Made by a program: the position numbers and the translations under genes. The notes under the pieces were generated by a model. The model was not told the DNA's origin. It made no database searches and was given only the letters and a program-made list of their open reading frames with translations. This document shows, piece after piece, positions 27,009 through 35,324 of a stretch of 64,000 nt of DNA; positions within the stretch are counted from its first letter, which is position 1; every line of letters begins with the position of its first letter. The DNA is taken from NCBI GenBank assembly GCA_029202545.1, contig CP119311.1, positions 1,736,001 to 1,800,000 of the forward strand, read 5' to 3'. This DNA is from Candidatus Pseudobacter hemicellulosilyticus. GTDB taxonomy: Bacteria; Bacteroidota; Bacteroidia; Chitinophagales; Chitinophagaceae.

Positions 27009-28528
27009 TAATGTTTGAAATGCCGCATACCTGTCATAACCATAGCGAGGTTATGCTGCTGGCAATACTCGATGGAGTCCTTATCGCGTACGGAACCGCC
27101 AGGTTGAATAAAGGCGTTGATACCGGCTGCATGGCCCATCTGCACACAATCGTTGAAGGGGAAGAACGCATCACTGGCAAGCACAGCGCCATTGAGGTCG
27201 AACGCAAACTGCTTTGCTTTTTCGAGGGCCTGGCGGAGGGCGTCAATGCGGCTGGTCTGACCGCATCCTTTACCGATCAGTTGTTTGTCCTTCACCAGCG
27301 CAATAGCGTTTGATTTCAGGTGTTTGCAGACCAGGTTGGCAAAGCTGAGGTCTGATTTTTCGGCTTCGGTGGATGCACGACCGCCGGCCTCTTCCCATTT
27401 GGAGTAGTTGCCTTCATCGGTTTGTTGCACCAGTACGCCGTTGAGTACGGATGCATATTCTTTGGATCTCCTGAGACCGGATTGCTGTTGCAGCAGGATC
27501 CTGTTCTTTTTGGAGCGCAGGATAGCCAGGGCATCTTCTTGAAAGCTGGGTGCAATCAGCACTTCAAAGAAGATCTCGTTGATGGCTTCGGCTGTGGCTT
27601 TGTCGATGGCCTGGTTGCAGACCAGTACGCCGCCGAAAGCGCTTTCGGGATCACCGGCCAGCGCTGCGTCCCAGGCTTCTTTTACAGAACCACGGGCAGC
27701 GATGCCGCATACATTGGTGTGTTTGATGATAGCAAAAACGGAAGCATTCTCCGTGCTGAACTCATCGATCAGCTGAACGGCTGCGTCCACATCCACGAGG
27801 TTATTGTAAGAAAGTTCCTTACCGTTGAGCTGGTTGAAAAGCTGGGCCAGGTCGCCGAAGAAAACACCTGCCTGGTGGGGGTTTTCGCCGTAGCGCATGG
27901 CCTTGGGACCGGGAACGGATTCAAAAAAATACCCGTTGCTGTCCGGGTTGAAATATTTGGCAATGGCCACATCATAGTGCGCCACTACTTCAAAGGCTTT
28001 GGCGGCAAACTGCCTGCGTTGTTCCAGGGTGGTGGCGCCGGACTGTTCGCTGAGCAGTTGTTCCAGGGGGGCGTATTCCGATTTGGCGGCTACTACCACC
28101 ACATCCCTGAAATTTTTGGCGGCGCCACGGATCATAGAAGGTCCGCCGATATCGATCTTTTCAATGATGGCTTTTTCTTCGCTGGTACTGGCTACTGTTT
28201 CCTCGAAGGGGTACAGGTCTACGATCACCAGGTCAAGTACCGGGATATTGTATTGCTTCATCTCCTGCACATCCGTTTCATTGTCCCTGCGACCCAGGAT
28301 ACCCCCAAATACAGAGGGGTGGAGGGTTTTCACACGTCCGCCCAGGATGGAGGGATAGGTGGTGAGGTTTTCCACGGGAATAACCGGGATATCGAGCTTT
28401 TCGATAAAGGCCTGGGTACCGCCAGTGGAATAGATGCTGATACCCTGCTGGTGCAGTTGACGTACCAGGGGTTCAAGGCCATCCTTATAAAAAACGGAGA
28501 TCAGCGCAGATTCAATCTTTTTAGTCAT
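27008..28528 (-). CDS. purH: Bifunctional AICAR transformylase/IMP cyclohydrolase
   Basis: This 506-residue enzyme makes the last two steps to IMP. The N-terminal MGS-like cyclohydrolase domain (about 1-150; IYSTGGTQAFIE, GGRVKTLHPSVFGGIL) is followed by the AICARFT domain (KAMRYGENPHQAG, IKHTNVCGIA, SDAFFPFNDCV). It is the first gene of a two-gene operon with the EamA transporter and has a consensus promoter whose -33 box lies inside the 3' end of comEC. Confidence 0.96.
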   Translation of the reverse strand: MTKKIESALISVFYKDGLEPLVRQLHQQGISIYSTGGTQAFIEKLDIPVIPVENLTTYPSILGGRVKTLHPSVFGGILGRRDNETDVQEMKQYNIPVLDLVIVDLYPFEETVASTSEEKAIIEKIDIGGPSMIRGAAKNFRDVVVVAAKSEYAPLEQLLSEQSGATTLEQRRQFAAKAFEVVAHYDVAIAKYFNPDSNGYFFESVPGPKAMRYGENPHQAGVFFGDLAQLFNQLNGKELSYNNLVDVDAAVQLIDEFSTENASVFAIIKHTNVCGIAARGSVKEAWDAALAGDPESAFGGVLVCNQAIDKATAEAINEIFFEVLIAPSFQEDALAILRSKKNRILLQQQSGLRRSKEYASVLNGVLVQQTDEGNYSKWEEAGGRASTEAEKSDLSFANLVCKHLKSNAIALVKDKQLIGKGCGQTSRIDALRQALEKAKQFAFDLNGAVLASDAFFPFNDCVQMGHAAGINAFIQPGGSVRDKDSIEYCQQHNLAMVMTGMRHFKH

Positions 28529-28593
28529 AATGATGCTTTAAGCGTTCGGGAAAAGGCAGGAAAAACAATCGCAGCCTTTTTCAAAGGGAGGCG

Positions 28594-28624
28594 CAAAGGT
28601 AAATCAATAGGCGTTCAAAACAAA
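28594..28624 (-). promoter_or_regulatory. Consensus Bacteroidota promoter of purH
   Basis: On the minus strand TTTG (28621-28624), a 19-nt spacer and TACCTTTG (28594-28601) match TTTG-N19-TAnnTTTG exactly. The transcript would begin near 28589, leaving a leader of about 60 nt. The -33 box overlaps the last codons of comEC. Confidence 0.8.
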
Positions 28625-30748
28625 GGCGCCCTGGCTGGGGCTGTAGTGGCAGGGGATGCCGAGACGCTGGCAGTCCTGCTGCCAGCGGCGGCTGTTCCGA
28701 TAGCTGTTGGAGCCGTCAATGACCACCTGGCTGATCCGGAACAGGCTGGCCAGTCTGTCCAGCCGGACAGGTGCGTTATGAGAAAGCAGCAGCAGGTCGA
28801 TGGGAAACCTGGAGGGTGGATATTGGGTAATTTCTTTTTGCGTGAGGCTGCAAAAGGCGGTATCGGGGATAAGCAGGCTGTGTTTGCCGAAGAACAGCAG
28901 GGGAGATTGGCGGGTTACGTGATGCAGGGAGGCCAGGCTATCTGCTGCTGTAACCCTGAAGAAATTGCGGGAGGGTTCCAGGCCGGGATCTGGCAGACTG
29001 GCCTCTTGTCCGGGCAGCGGATCGCCGTGGAATACATACTGGCGGCCCTGGAAGAGATCAATGGCCTGCCGCCCGGGCTGCTGGTAAATGACCATCAGCT
29101 GCTGGCGGTTGTGCTGGTAGCGGTTCAGCGCGTCAATGAAGCAGAAGGGCAGCAGCAGGGCCAGGGCGGGCAGCAGGTAGCTGCTTTTCCGGAAAAGCAG
29201 CCAGGCCGCAAGGGCTGCAAGGATACCGTACAGGAGGAAGGCCTGGGTCAGGGTGCAGGGAATTTGCCGGATGCTGTTGATGGGCAGGGTATTGGTCCAT
29301 TCAATGCTGCTGTTGAGCAGCCGGATAACCCAGTGCAGGCCCTGGCCAAGTGGCTGGGCAATGATGGGGAACACAGCCAGCAGGCAGAGGGCTATCTCAC
29401 CCAGCAGGATCAGGCTGGACAGGGGAATGGCCAGCAGGTTGCTGAACAGGAAGAGGAGCGGGAACTGGTGGAACTGGAACAGAAGAATGGGTAGGGTGAG
29501 CACCTGGGCGGCGAGGGTGCCTGCCAGCAGTTTCCAGGCCTGGTCCAGCAGATAGGGCTTGAGATAGCAGCAGCGGTAAATGGGTCTGTAAAAGATGCTG
29601 ATGCTGAGTACGGCGGCATAAGAGAGCTGAAAGCCGGTATCCCAGAGCCAGAAGGGATTATAACAAAGGAGAAGGAAGGCTGAGCCTGCCAGGGAATTAT
29701 AGACGGTGGATCGGCGTGAAATGGCTTCTCCGAGGGCCAGGCCGGAGAACATGACGGCAGAGCGAAGCACCGATGGTGAAGCGCCTGCCAGCAGGCTGAA
29801 GGCCCAGAGTCCGGAAATAATGATCAGGGGACGAACCAAATGGATGGCTTTAAAGCGGTGGAATAGCTTACAGGCCGAATAGAGCAGCCAGTAGATGATA
29901 CCCAGGTGCAGCCCGGAGATAGCGATCACGTGGATCACCCCGGTGTTGGAGTAAGCCTGGACAAGGTCTTTATCGAGGTGATCTTTATACCCGATCAGCA
30001 GGGCTTCCGCCAGGCCGCATTCTTTGCTACCCGGGATGAATTTTTGCAGGATGCCAAGTAGTTTTTCCTGCAGGCGATAGAGAAATTGATAGAATGGGTT
30101 GGGTATAAGCCACGGTATGGAGTGGTTATTTAGCAGGGTAAAACTACCGTGAGGAAGGAAGGTCTGGTGATGTATACCCTGGAGAGCGCAATAGCGTTGA
30201 TAGTTGAAGGCGCCGGGATTACCGCTCTTTTGTACGGGTTGTAACGCCCGGGAGAACAGTAGAATATCACCGTATTGTAAGCGGGAAGAACTGCTGTCTT
30301 TCGGGAGGTAAAGCAGGATTTTACCCCGGGCGCGACTGAGGTGCTGGTTATTGAAGATACCCTGAACAGCGGCTGTGGTCTTCCAGGACCTGGCTCTGGC
30401 TGAGGGTGGTTCCTGGATAGTGGCTATCAGGGTTTGTGGGGAATCGGGAATAATTTGATGGCCGATCCATTGTGGGTGATAGGTGGGGTCTTTGTAAATG
30501 GTGAGCAGGCTGCCGAAGGCAAGGAGCAATAAAAGCAGGGATATGGTGCGAACCAACTGAAAGCGCCATTGCAGGCGAAGATGCAGTAAGGGAAAACAGA
30601 TCAATGCCAGGAGGCTGATGCAGGCAAGCGCCAGGCCCGGGAAGGCAGATAGTCCTGAATAGAATTGCGTGAGGATGCCGGCGAGGAAAGGCAGCAGTAA
30701 TTTGAGGAAGGGTGTTTCCTTTGGATGGAACGCAGGTAATGGATGCAT
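28604..30748 (-). CDS. comEC: ComEC/Rec2 family DNA-uptake channel
   Basis: This 714-residue membrane protein has a DUF4131 N-terminal part (about 20-190), then the competence domain with the signature AISGLHLGIIYWLL and FSLLAGASPSVLRSAVMFS (about 240-520). In Gram-negative transformation ComEC carries single-stranded DNA across the inner membrane. The C-terminal part (about 570-714) corresponds to the metallo-beta-lactamase domain but lacks HxHxDH: the expected site reads LLLLSHNAPVRLD. comF and radA elsewhere in the window are functionally related. Confidence 0.9.
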   Translation of the reverse strand: MHPLPAFHPKETPFLKLLLPFLAGILTQFYSGLSAFPGLALACISLLALICFPLLHLRLQWRFQLVRTISLLLLLLAFGSLLTIYKDPTYHPQWIGHQIIPDSPQTLIATIQEPPSARARSWKTTAAVQGIFNNQHLSRARGKILLYLPKDSSSSRLQYGDILLFSRALQPVQKSGNPGAFNYQRYCALQGIHHQTFLPHGSFTLLNNHSIPWLIPNPFYQFLYRLQEKLLGILQKFIPGSKECGLAEALLIGYKDHLDKDLVQAYSNTGVIHVIAISGLHLGIIYWLLYSACKLFHRFKAIHLVRPLIIISGLWAFSLLAGASPSVLRSAVMFSGLALGEAISRRSTVYNSLAGSAFLLLCYNPFWLWDTGFQLSYAAVLSISIFYRPIYRCCYLKPYLLDQAWKLLAGTLAAQVLTLPILLFQFHQFPLLFLFSNLLAIPLSSLILLGEIALCLLAVFPIIAQPLGQGLHWVIRLLNSSIEWTNTLPINSIRQIPCTLTQAFLLYGILAALAAWLLFRKSSYLLPALALLLPFCFIDALNRYQHNRQQLMVIYQQPGRQAIDLFQGRQYVFHGDPLPGQEASLPDPGLEPSRNFFRVTAADSLASLHHVTRQSPLLFFGKHSLLIPDTAFCSLTQKEITQYPPSRFPIDLLLLSHNAPVRLDRLASLFRISQVVIDGSNSYRNSRRWQQDCQRLGIPCHYSPSQGAFVLNAY

Positions 30749-31638
30749 ACTAAAGCCGCTGTTTAATAGTTAAAGAATGGCTGGTGCGGCATGATTGTTT
30801 CGGTGCGAAGGTGATGGGTGGCTATACTGGCGTTATGACTTATAGGACCAACTTTTAAAACGGAGTATGGGTCTGGTGCTGATGTATGTTTTGATCCGGG
30901 GAATAGTGGTTGGTGGGAGGTTGTTGTAGGGATAGTTACGGGAAGGCAGAGAGAATGGATTTTGGAGAAGGAGATTTTGTAAGGGAAAAGGGGGAATGGC
31001 TTGGACTGGCATTAAAGCTGGTTGCCCCGCCGTGGCGGGGTTATTAATGGTCCAAACTATTAAAAAGGTGATTATTCAGTAGTCCAGTCAAAAATACCAG
31101 CTTAACCCGAAAAGTGAAAATAAAAAGGATAAGGCCAATGGTTCATAAAACTTATAAATGAGTTACCGGGTTACTTGTAATTTTCAGGCTATTGACGGGG
31201 TACGGCGAAGAAAAAAATTTCCTCAAGAGTTTTGTTAGACAAATACCTTGAGGAAATCTGTCGGCGGGTTTTCACAGGAGTATTGGACTTTGAAAAACGG
31301 GATGATAGCAACTCTCCGGTATCTAATTTCCTATAAAAACCGGAACTCTGCGAATAAAGGGCAGATTAGTTGCCACGGGATTTTACCCGGGGAAATAACG
31401 GGGTCAATTTGACCGTTATTTAACGGTGTGCCGGCCCGATGTTTTTACGGTAATTGTTTGACTTTTTCAACGGATTTTGACCGATGTTTTAGACATGAAA
31501 CCTTGAAGTCCTTCACCTTATGGATAAAGCTAATTTGTAATCAATTGACTAACACTCAATTGCAACCGAAATCGCATGGTAGTCGGGGTATACTTTTACA
31601 GCAGTAATTCATTTTTCAATTTTTAAACCCCCCAGACT
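30749..31638. other. 890-bp gene-free region before the accessory cassette
   Basis: I find no convincing gene on either strand. The first 250 bp are unusually rich in G and T on the plus strand. It contains a GC hairpin CCCCGCC/GGCGGGG (31025-31040), a nested hairpin (31217-31257) and AT-rich sequence leading into the 165-residue protein gene. The unusual size, in a window where most gaps are under 100 bp, suggests an insertion site. Confidence 0.6.
31217..31257. repeat. Nested inverted repeat, possible operator or structured RNA
   Basis: ATTTCCTCAAG (31217-31227) is the exact reverse complement of CTTGAGGAAAT (31247-31257). Inside, TTTGT and ACAAA pair around a 3-nt loop. The two stems are separated by a symmetric 3x3 internal loop. 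Confidence 0.6.
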
Positions 31639-32136
31639 ATGACAGCGATTGAAACAAAATCCTTAAAAGTTGGCCGGTTCGTTGATACCGCTCATGTTGA
31701 TACAGTAATCCGCGAATACAAGCATAAGAGATGGGCTCAGAACTCAGAGAGAATCGGTAAAGAGGATTCCTTGAGTGCTTGGTATAGTGTGGAAGATGTC
31801 GAAGATTTTATTGCAAAAGTTAAAGAGAATGGAGGCAATGGAATACGCTTGTACTTTGCAGCATATCCCGAAGATTATGTGGCAAGGCCAGAATATGCCG
31901 GCCGCCAAACAATAGTGTTTGTTGGAACAAAAAACAAAGAAACTGAAACTGGACTTTCCAGCAAGGATATTTACATCACTACCGATAAGGGCTCTTCAAT
32001 TTTGGCCTACAATGCAGGAACTATTTGCCCTCCTACTTGTCCTGGGTCAAGGAAGCCTGGTGCCGGAGATTCCGATTGGGATGGTTTGGGTGTGACAATA
32101 GTTGACAGAGGTGACAAGGGGCTCACAATTGTGTAA
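31639..32136 (+). CDS. Unknown soluble 165-residue protein of the accessory cassette
   Basis: I do not recognise a named family. The protein has no signal peptide or membrane helix. Its middle is amphipathic and regular (SAWYSVEDVEDFIAKVKENG, then GIRLYFAAYPEDYVARPEY and QTIVFVGTKN, a likely alpha/beta fold), and its end carries a CPPTCPGS motif and a Gly/Asp-rich tail. The two cysteines could bind metal or form a disulphide. It sits alone on its transcript, with an AT-rich start region and a strong terminator immediately after, which suggests high, separately controlled expression. The two membrane genes follow on the same strand. Confidence 0.75.
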   Translation: MTAIETKSLKVGRFVDTAHVDTVIREYKHKRWAQNSERIGKEDSLSAWYSVEDVEDFIAKVKENGGNGIRLYFAAYPEDYVARPEYAGRQTIVFVGTKNKETETGLSSKDIYITTDKGSSILAYNAGTICPPTCPGSRKPGAGDSDWDGLGVTIVDRGDKGLTIV

Positions 32137-32157
32137 TTTAAGATTGAACTTAATTAT

Positions 32158-32185
32158 AAACCTCCAATATTTTGGAGGTTTTTTT
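32158..32185 (+). terminator. Strong terminator after the 165-residue protein
   Basis: AAACCTCCAA (32158-32167) and TTGGAGGTTT (32172-32181) pair with a TATT loop and run into T. It separates the soluble protein gene from the membrane genes and argues against any start for the next gene before it. Confidence 0.9.
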
Positions 32186-32221
32186 ATTTCATTTATCGAA
32201 AATGAATACATTTATTGGTAC

Positions 32222-32872
32222 ATGGATTTTCATATAAGCTCCATTTTTATATTAATTAGCTTTCTTGCTTCTCTTACTCTTTTTTTTCAAAAGGGCATAT
32301 CTCCTCATTTAAAGCTATTTCCAGTATTTCTAATAGTTGCTTTTTGGGCTGAAATAGTTGGAACACAACTTTCGGAACGTGGATATAGCAACGTATTATT
32401 TTTTAGCTTCTTTACAGCAATTGAATTTGAGTTTTACTTCTACATTCTAATGAAAATTATATGGAATAGAAAAGCTAAGCGAATAATAAATAAGATAATA
32501 ATTGTCTATCCTTTCTTGGTATTAACTAATAGTACTTTCTTTCAGATTGGTACATTTAACACTGTTACGTATGCGTTAGGATGCTTGCTTGTCGTTATTC
32601 TTTGCATTTACTATTTCTTTGAATTGTTTAGATTACCTAAGTATCCTAAACTTGTAAGAGAACCCTCATTTTGGATATGTTCCGCCCTGTTATTCTTCTA
32701 TTGTTGTAGTTTCCCATTATTCGGATTGATGAACTATTTGGATACCATTGCGCCCATATTTATAAGGAATCTTAGCTTTATTCTCATGTATTTGAATGTT
32801 TTATTGTATTCCTTATTTGCTGTTGCATTCCTTTGTCGATTTTTGTTTAGAGTTTCTGAAAAAAACAAGTAA
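32222..32872 (+). CDS. Unknown seven-helix membrane protein, copy 1
   Basis: ATG at 32222 (MDFHISSIF) gives 216 residues with seven hydrophobic segments and short polar loops. An upstream in-frame ATG at 32102 is rejected because it overlaps the previous gene and spans a terminator. A conserved stretch (FFELFRLPKYPKLVREPSFW followed by ALLFFYCCSFPLFGLMNYL) is matched in the next gene, so the two are paralogues. Composition is far from the neighbours: bases 32281-32340 hold 18 G+C of 60. No transporter, enzyme or receptor motif is seen. Transfer from another genome is likely. Confidence 0.75.
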   Translation: MDFHISSIFILISFLASLTLFFQKGISPHLKLFPVFLIVAFWAEIVGTQLSERGYSNVLFFSFFTAIEFEFYFYILMKIIWNRKAKRIINKIIIVYPFLVLTNSTFFQIGTFNTVTYALGCLLVVILCIYYFFELFRLPKYPKLVREPSFWICSALLFFYCCSFPLFGLMNYLDTIAPIFIRNLSFILMYLNVLLYSLFAVAFLCRFLFRVSEKNK

Positions 32873-32926
32873 ATTGGTAATGTCGATTATGCATTTACGT
32901 TTTAGTAAACCTGACAATTTAATCGC

Positions 32927-33604
32927 ATGCTATACTATGTTTCTTCCTACATATATTTTTCAATACTTTTATTAGCAGTCATTGCTGGCTTAATTGTTCT
33001 TTTTAAGAGAAAGGGGTATTCATATTTAAGATTACTTGCACCATTTCTTATCATTACTCTTTCAGTGGAAGTTGTTGCTCATGTGTTAAGTCTAAATAAA
33101 AGGAATAATGCCCCTTTGTTTAATCTTTATATCCCGTTTAATATTTCCTTCTACTACTTTGTCTTTTTGAATATTTTCCAAGCCAAAAGGAATAAGATAT
33201 TTACTCTTGTTGCATGTATTGTTTACCCCATATTTGCATATTCTTGGATGTATTTTAATGGTATTGATCAATTTCCTACAATGGTATATGGTTTTGGGGT
33301 TAGCTTTTTATTATTATTCTGTGTTCTATATTTTTATGAATTGATGGATTTGCCTGAAATGCCTAAGCTGTTATCGCATCCTGACTTTTTAATCAGCATG
33401 GGAATACTGTTTTTTTATGGGGCATCTTTGCCAACATGGTCTGCAGTAAACCTCATGAATGATATTTCGGGAAGTACCCTGGGCCTTTATAGCGTCATCA
33501 TACTTTTGCTTAACTGTATTTTGTATTCTTTTTTTATAGCTGCTTTTATTTTTTCATTGAAGAAACCGGCCAATTTGCAACCAATTAAAAAGAGATCTTT
33601 CTAA
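32927..33604 (+). CDS. Unknown seven-helix membrane protein, copy 2
   Basis: This 225-residue protein has about seven hydrophobic helices. It shares with the preceding protein the pattern FYEL..LP..PKL...P.F.I...ILFFY..S.P and an aromatic FYYFVFLNIF helix followed by a basic loop (QAKRNK), so both descend from one gene. It lies 54 nt downstream of copy 1. It ends with a basic tail (KKPANLQPIKKRSF) that should be cytoplasmic. Function unknown; candidates are a receptor-like sensor feeding the kinase downstream, or an immunity or transport role for the soluble protein upstream. Confidence 0.75.
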   Translation: MLYYVSSYIYFSILLLAVIAGLIVLFKRKGYSYLRLLAPFLIITLSVEVVAHVLSLNKRNNAPLFNLYIPFNISFYYFVFLNIFQAKRNKIFTLVACIVYPIFAYSWMYFNGIDQFPTMVYGFGVSFLLLFCVLYFYELMDLPEMPKLLSHPDFLISMGILFFYGASLPTWSAVNLMNDISGSTLGLYSVIILLLNCILYSFFIAAFIFSLKKPANLQPIKKRSF

Positions 33605-33747
33605 TCGCTGCCTCCCTCTTTTCAGTACCTTTTATCCCTTTTGTTTGCCCGCCGGCATTATTTGCGTATTTTACTTCTCCAAACCTTATCCTGCCCAACT
33701 TTTAACCCTAACCAACATTTATCTAATTTCACGCAGCAACCCGATTT

Positions 33748-34575
33748 ATGGAGAACCAAGGGCAGGAAATCTACTTCATCATCATTATCGGCGGCATACT
33801 GGCCCTGCTGCTCGTAGGCTTTATCGTCACCATCCTCTTCACTTACCAGCGCCGCCAGCACCAGCAGGAAAAACAACTCTCGGCACTCAAGGAAGAATAT
33901 GAACAGGAAACCCTCCGCTCCCAGCTCGAAATCCAGGAGGCCACCTTCAAAATGCTCAGCCAGGAACTGCACGACAATATCGGCCAGTCCCTGTCGGTGG
34001 TCAAACTTTCACTGGCTATCCTGCCGGTCGACAAACACCATGAAGCCTGGGAACCCATCCAGAACGCCCGCGATATCCTCAACAAAGCCGTACTCGACCT
34101 GGCCGGTCTCAATAAAAGCCTCCATACCGACCGGATCGCACAGATCGGCCTGGTAGAAGCCATCCGGTTTGAAGTGGAAAGTCTCCGGAAATCAAGGCTG
34201 GTAGCCGTTGACTTCACTATCGAAGGTTATGAACAGCTGCTGGACGAACAGAAATCCGTCCTGCTCTTCCGCATGTTCCAGGAGATGCTCAACAACACCC
34301 TCAAGCATGCCCAGGCCACCCGGATCACCATCGCCCTTACCTATACAGAGGACGACAAATTCATCCTGACACTGGCCGATAACGGCGTAGGTTTTGATAT
34401 GGATCAAAAGAGAAATTCCGTATCTTCTTCGGCTGGTGTTGGATTAAAAAGTATCTTCAACCGCGCAAAACTGCTGGGAGCCGACCTGCAGATGGACACT
34501 GCACCGGGAAAAGGCACCAAAGTAACTATCCAGCTGGATTTGCCTAACGAAAGCTTAACCGAGATAGCAACATGA
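33748..34575 (+). CDS. Short HisKA_3-type sensor histidine kinase
   Basis: This 275-residue kinase has one membrane helix (about 9-31), a coiled-coil (32-70), the HisKA_3 H-box with phospho-acceptor H75 in SQELHDNIGQSLSVVKL, and a HATPase_c domain (N-box QEMLNNTLKHAQA, G1 LADNGVGFD, G2 GVGLKSIFNRAKLLG, ending GKGTKVTIQL). It has practically no extracytoplasmic sensor, so input must come from a membrane or cytosolic partner. Composition is back to the local norm (32 G+C of 60 at 33781-33840). It overlaps the regulator gene by ATGA. Confidence 0.93.
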   Translation: MENQGQEIYFIIIIGGILALLLVGFIVTILFTYQRRQHQQEKQLSALKEEYEQETLRSQLEIQEATFKMLSQELHDNIGQSLSVVKLSLAILPVDKHHEAWEPIQNARDILNKAVLDLAGLNKSLHTDRIAQIGLVEAIRFEVESLRKSRLVAVDFTIEGYEQLLDEQKSVLLFRMFQEMLNNTLKHAQATRITIALTYTEDDKFILTLADNGVGFDMDQKRNSVSSSAGVGLKSIFNRAKLLGADLQMDTAPGKGTKVTIQLDLPNESLTEIAT

Positions 34576-35228
34576 CAGGCGACAACAAAATACTGGTTGG
34601 GGTAGCTGATGACCACACATTGCTGAGGAATGCCCTGGCACGCCTTATCAGCTCCTTCGATAACTATACTGTCCTCTTCGAAGCTGGCAACGGTAAAGAA
34701 GTTAAGGACAAGATCTCCAAGCATATTGTCCCGGACATCATCCTCCTGGATGTCAATATGCCCGATATCGATGGTTACGAAACCGCCAAATGGATCTACA
34801 AGAACTACCCGCAGATCAAGATCCTCGCCCTGTCCATGTTCACCGATGAAAGTATTATCATCCGCATGCTGCGCCTCGGCGCCAAAGGATATATCCTTAA
34901 AAACGCGGAACCCGAAGAACTGCGCCTGGCGCTGGACTCCGTAATGACTAAAGATTTCTACCTCTCCGAATTCATCTCCGGTAAAGTGATCAGCGGTCTA
35001 CATAAAGACATCGATCTGCCCGAAGATCCCGTAGTACTCAACGAAAAAGAGCGTGAGTTCCTGCAATGGGCCTGCTCTGAAATGACCTATAAAGACATCG
35101 CCGTCAAGATGTTTGTGAGCCCACGCACCGTGGACGACTATCGCAACTCCCTCTTCGAAAAACTCAAAGTCAAATCCCGCATCGGCCTGGTCCTCTATGC
35201 CATCCGTCATGGTATGGTAGAGGTCTAA
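34572..35228 (+). CDS. NarL/LuxR-type response regulator
   Basis: This 218-residue protein has a receiver domain (acid pair D13-D14, phospho-acceptor D60 in IILLDVNMPD, S88, K110) and a LuxR-type helix-turn-helix at the end (LNEKEREFLQWACSEMTYKDIAVKMFVSPRTVDDYRNSLFEKLKV). It is translationally coupled to the kinase. Targets are unknown; the AT-rich membrane gene pair just upstream is an obvious candidate. Confidence 0.94.
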   Translation: MTGDNKILVGVADDHTLLRNALARLISSFDNYTVLFEAGNGKEVKDKISKHIVPDIILLDVNMPDIDGYETAKWIYKNYPQIKILALSMFTDESIIIRMLRLGAKGYILKNAEPEELRLALDSVMTKDFYLSEFISGKVISGLHKDIDLPEDPVVLNEKEREFLQWACSEMTYKDIAVKMFVSPRTVDDYRNSLFEKLKVKSRIGLVLYAIRHGMVEV

Positions 35229-35233
35229 AAGAG

Positions 35234-35272
35234 AGCGGGCCACCTACTGATCAGATCAGCCGGCAGCCCGCT
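35234..35272 (+). terminator. Weak hairpin after the response regulator
   Basis: AGCGGGC (35234-35240) and GCCCGCT (35266-35272) can pair, with an inner TGATC/GATCA palindrome, but no T-tract follows. It may stop transcription only partly. Confidence 0.35.
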
Positions 35273-35288
35273 ACTAATGTATATTTTC

Positions 35289-35318
35289 AAAAGAAAGAAC
35301 CGGCCCGAAGACCGGTCC
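35289..35318 (-). terminator. Terminator of carB with a UUCG tetraloop
   Basis: On the minus strand GGACCGGTC and GGCCGGTTC pair around TTCG, followed by TTTCTTTT. It lies 7 nt after the carB stop. Confidence 0.85.
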
Positions 35319-35324
35319 CTTTAC

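Noticed and set aside
27422..29494. 690-codon open frame on the plus strand
   Set aside because: It runs antisense to purH and comEC, which are certain. Its translation is low in family character and rich in G, Q and V, as expected from a shadow frame.
32102..32221. Upstream ATG at 32102 for the first seven-helix gene
   Set aside because: It overlaps the preceding gene and would read through a strong terminator hairpin; the start at 32222 gives a normal membrane protein.
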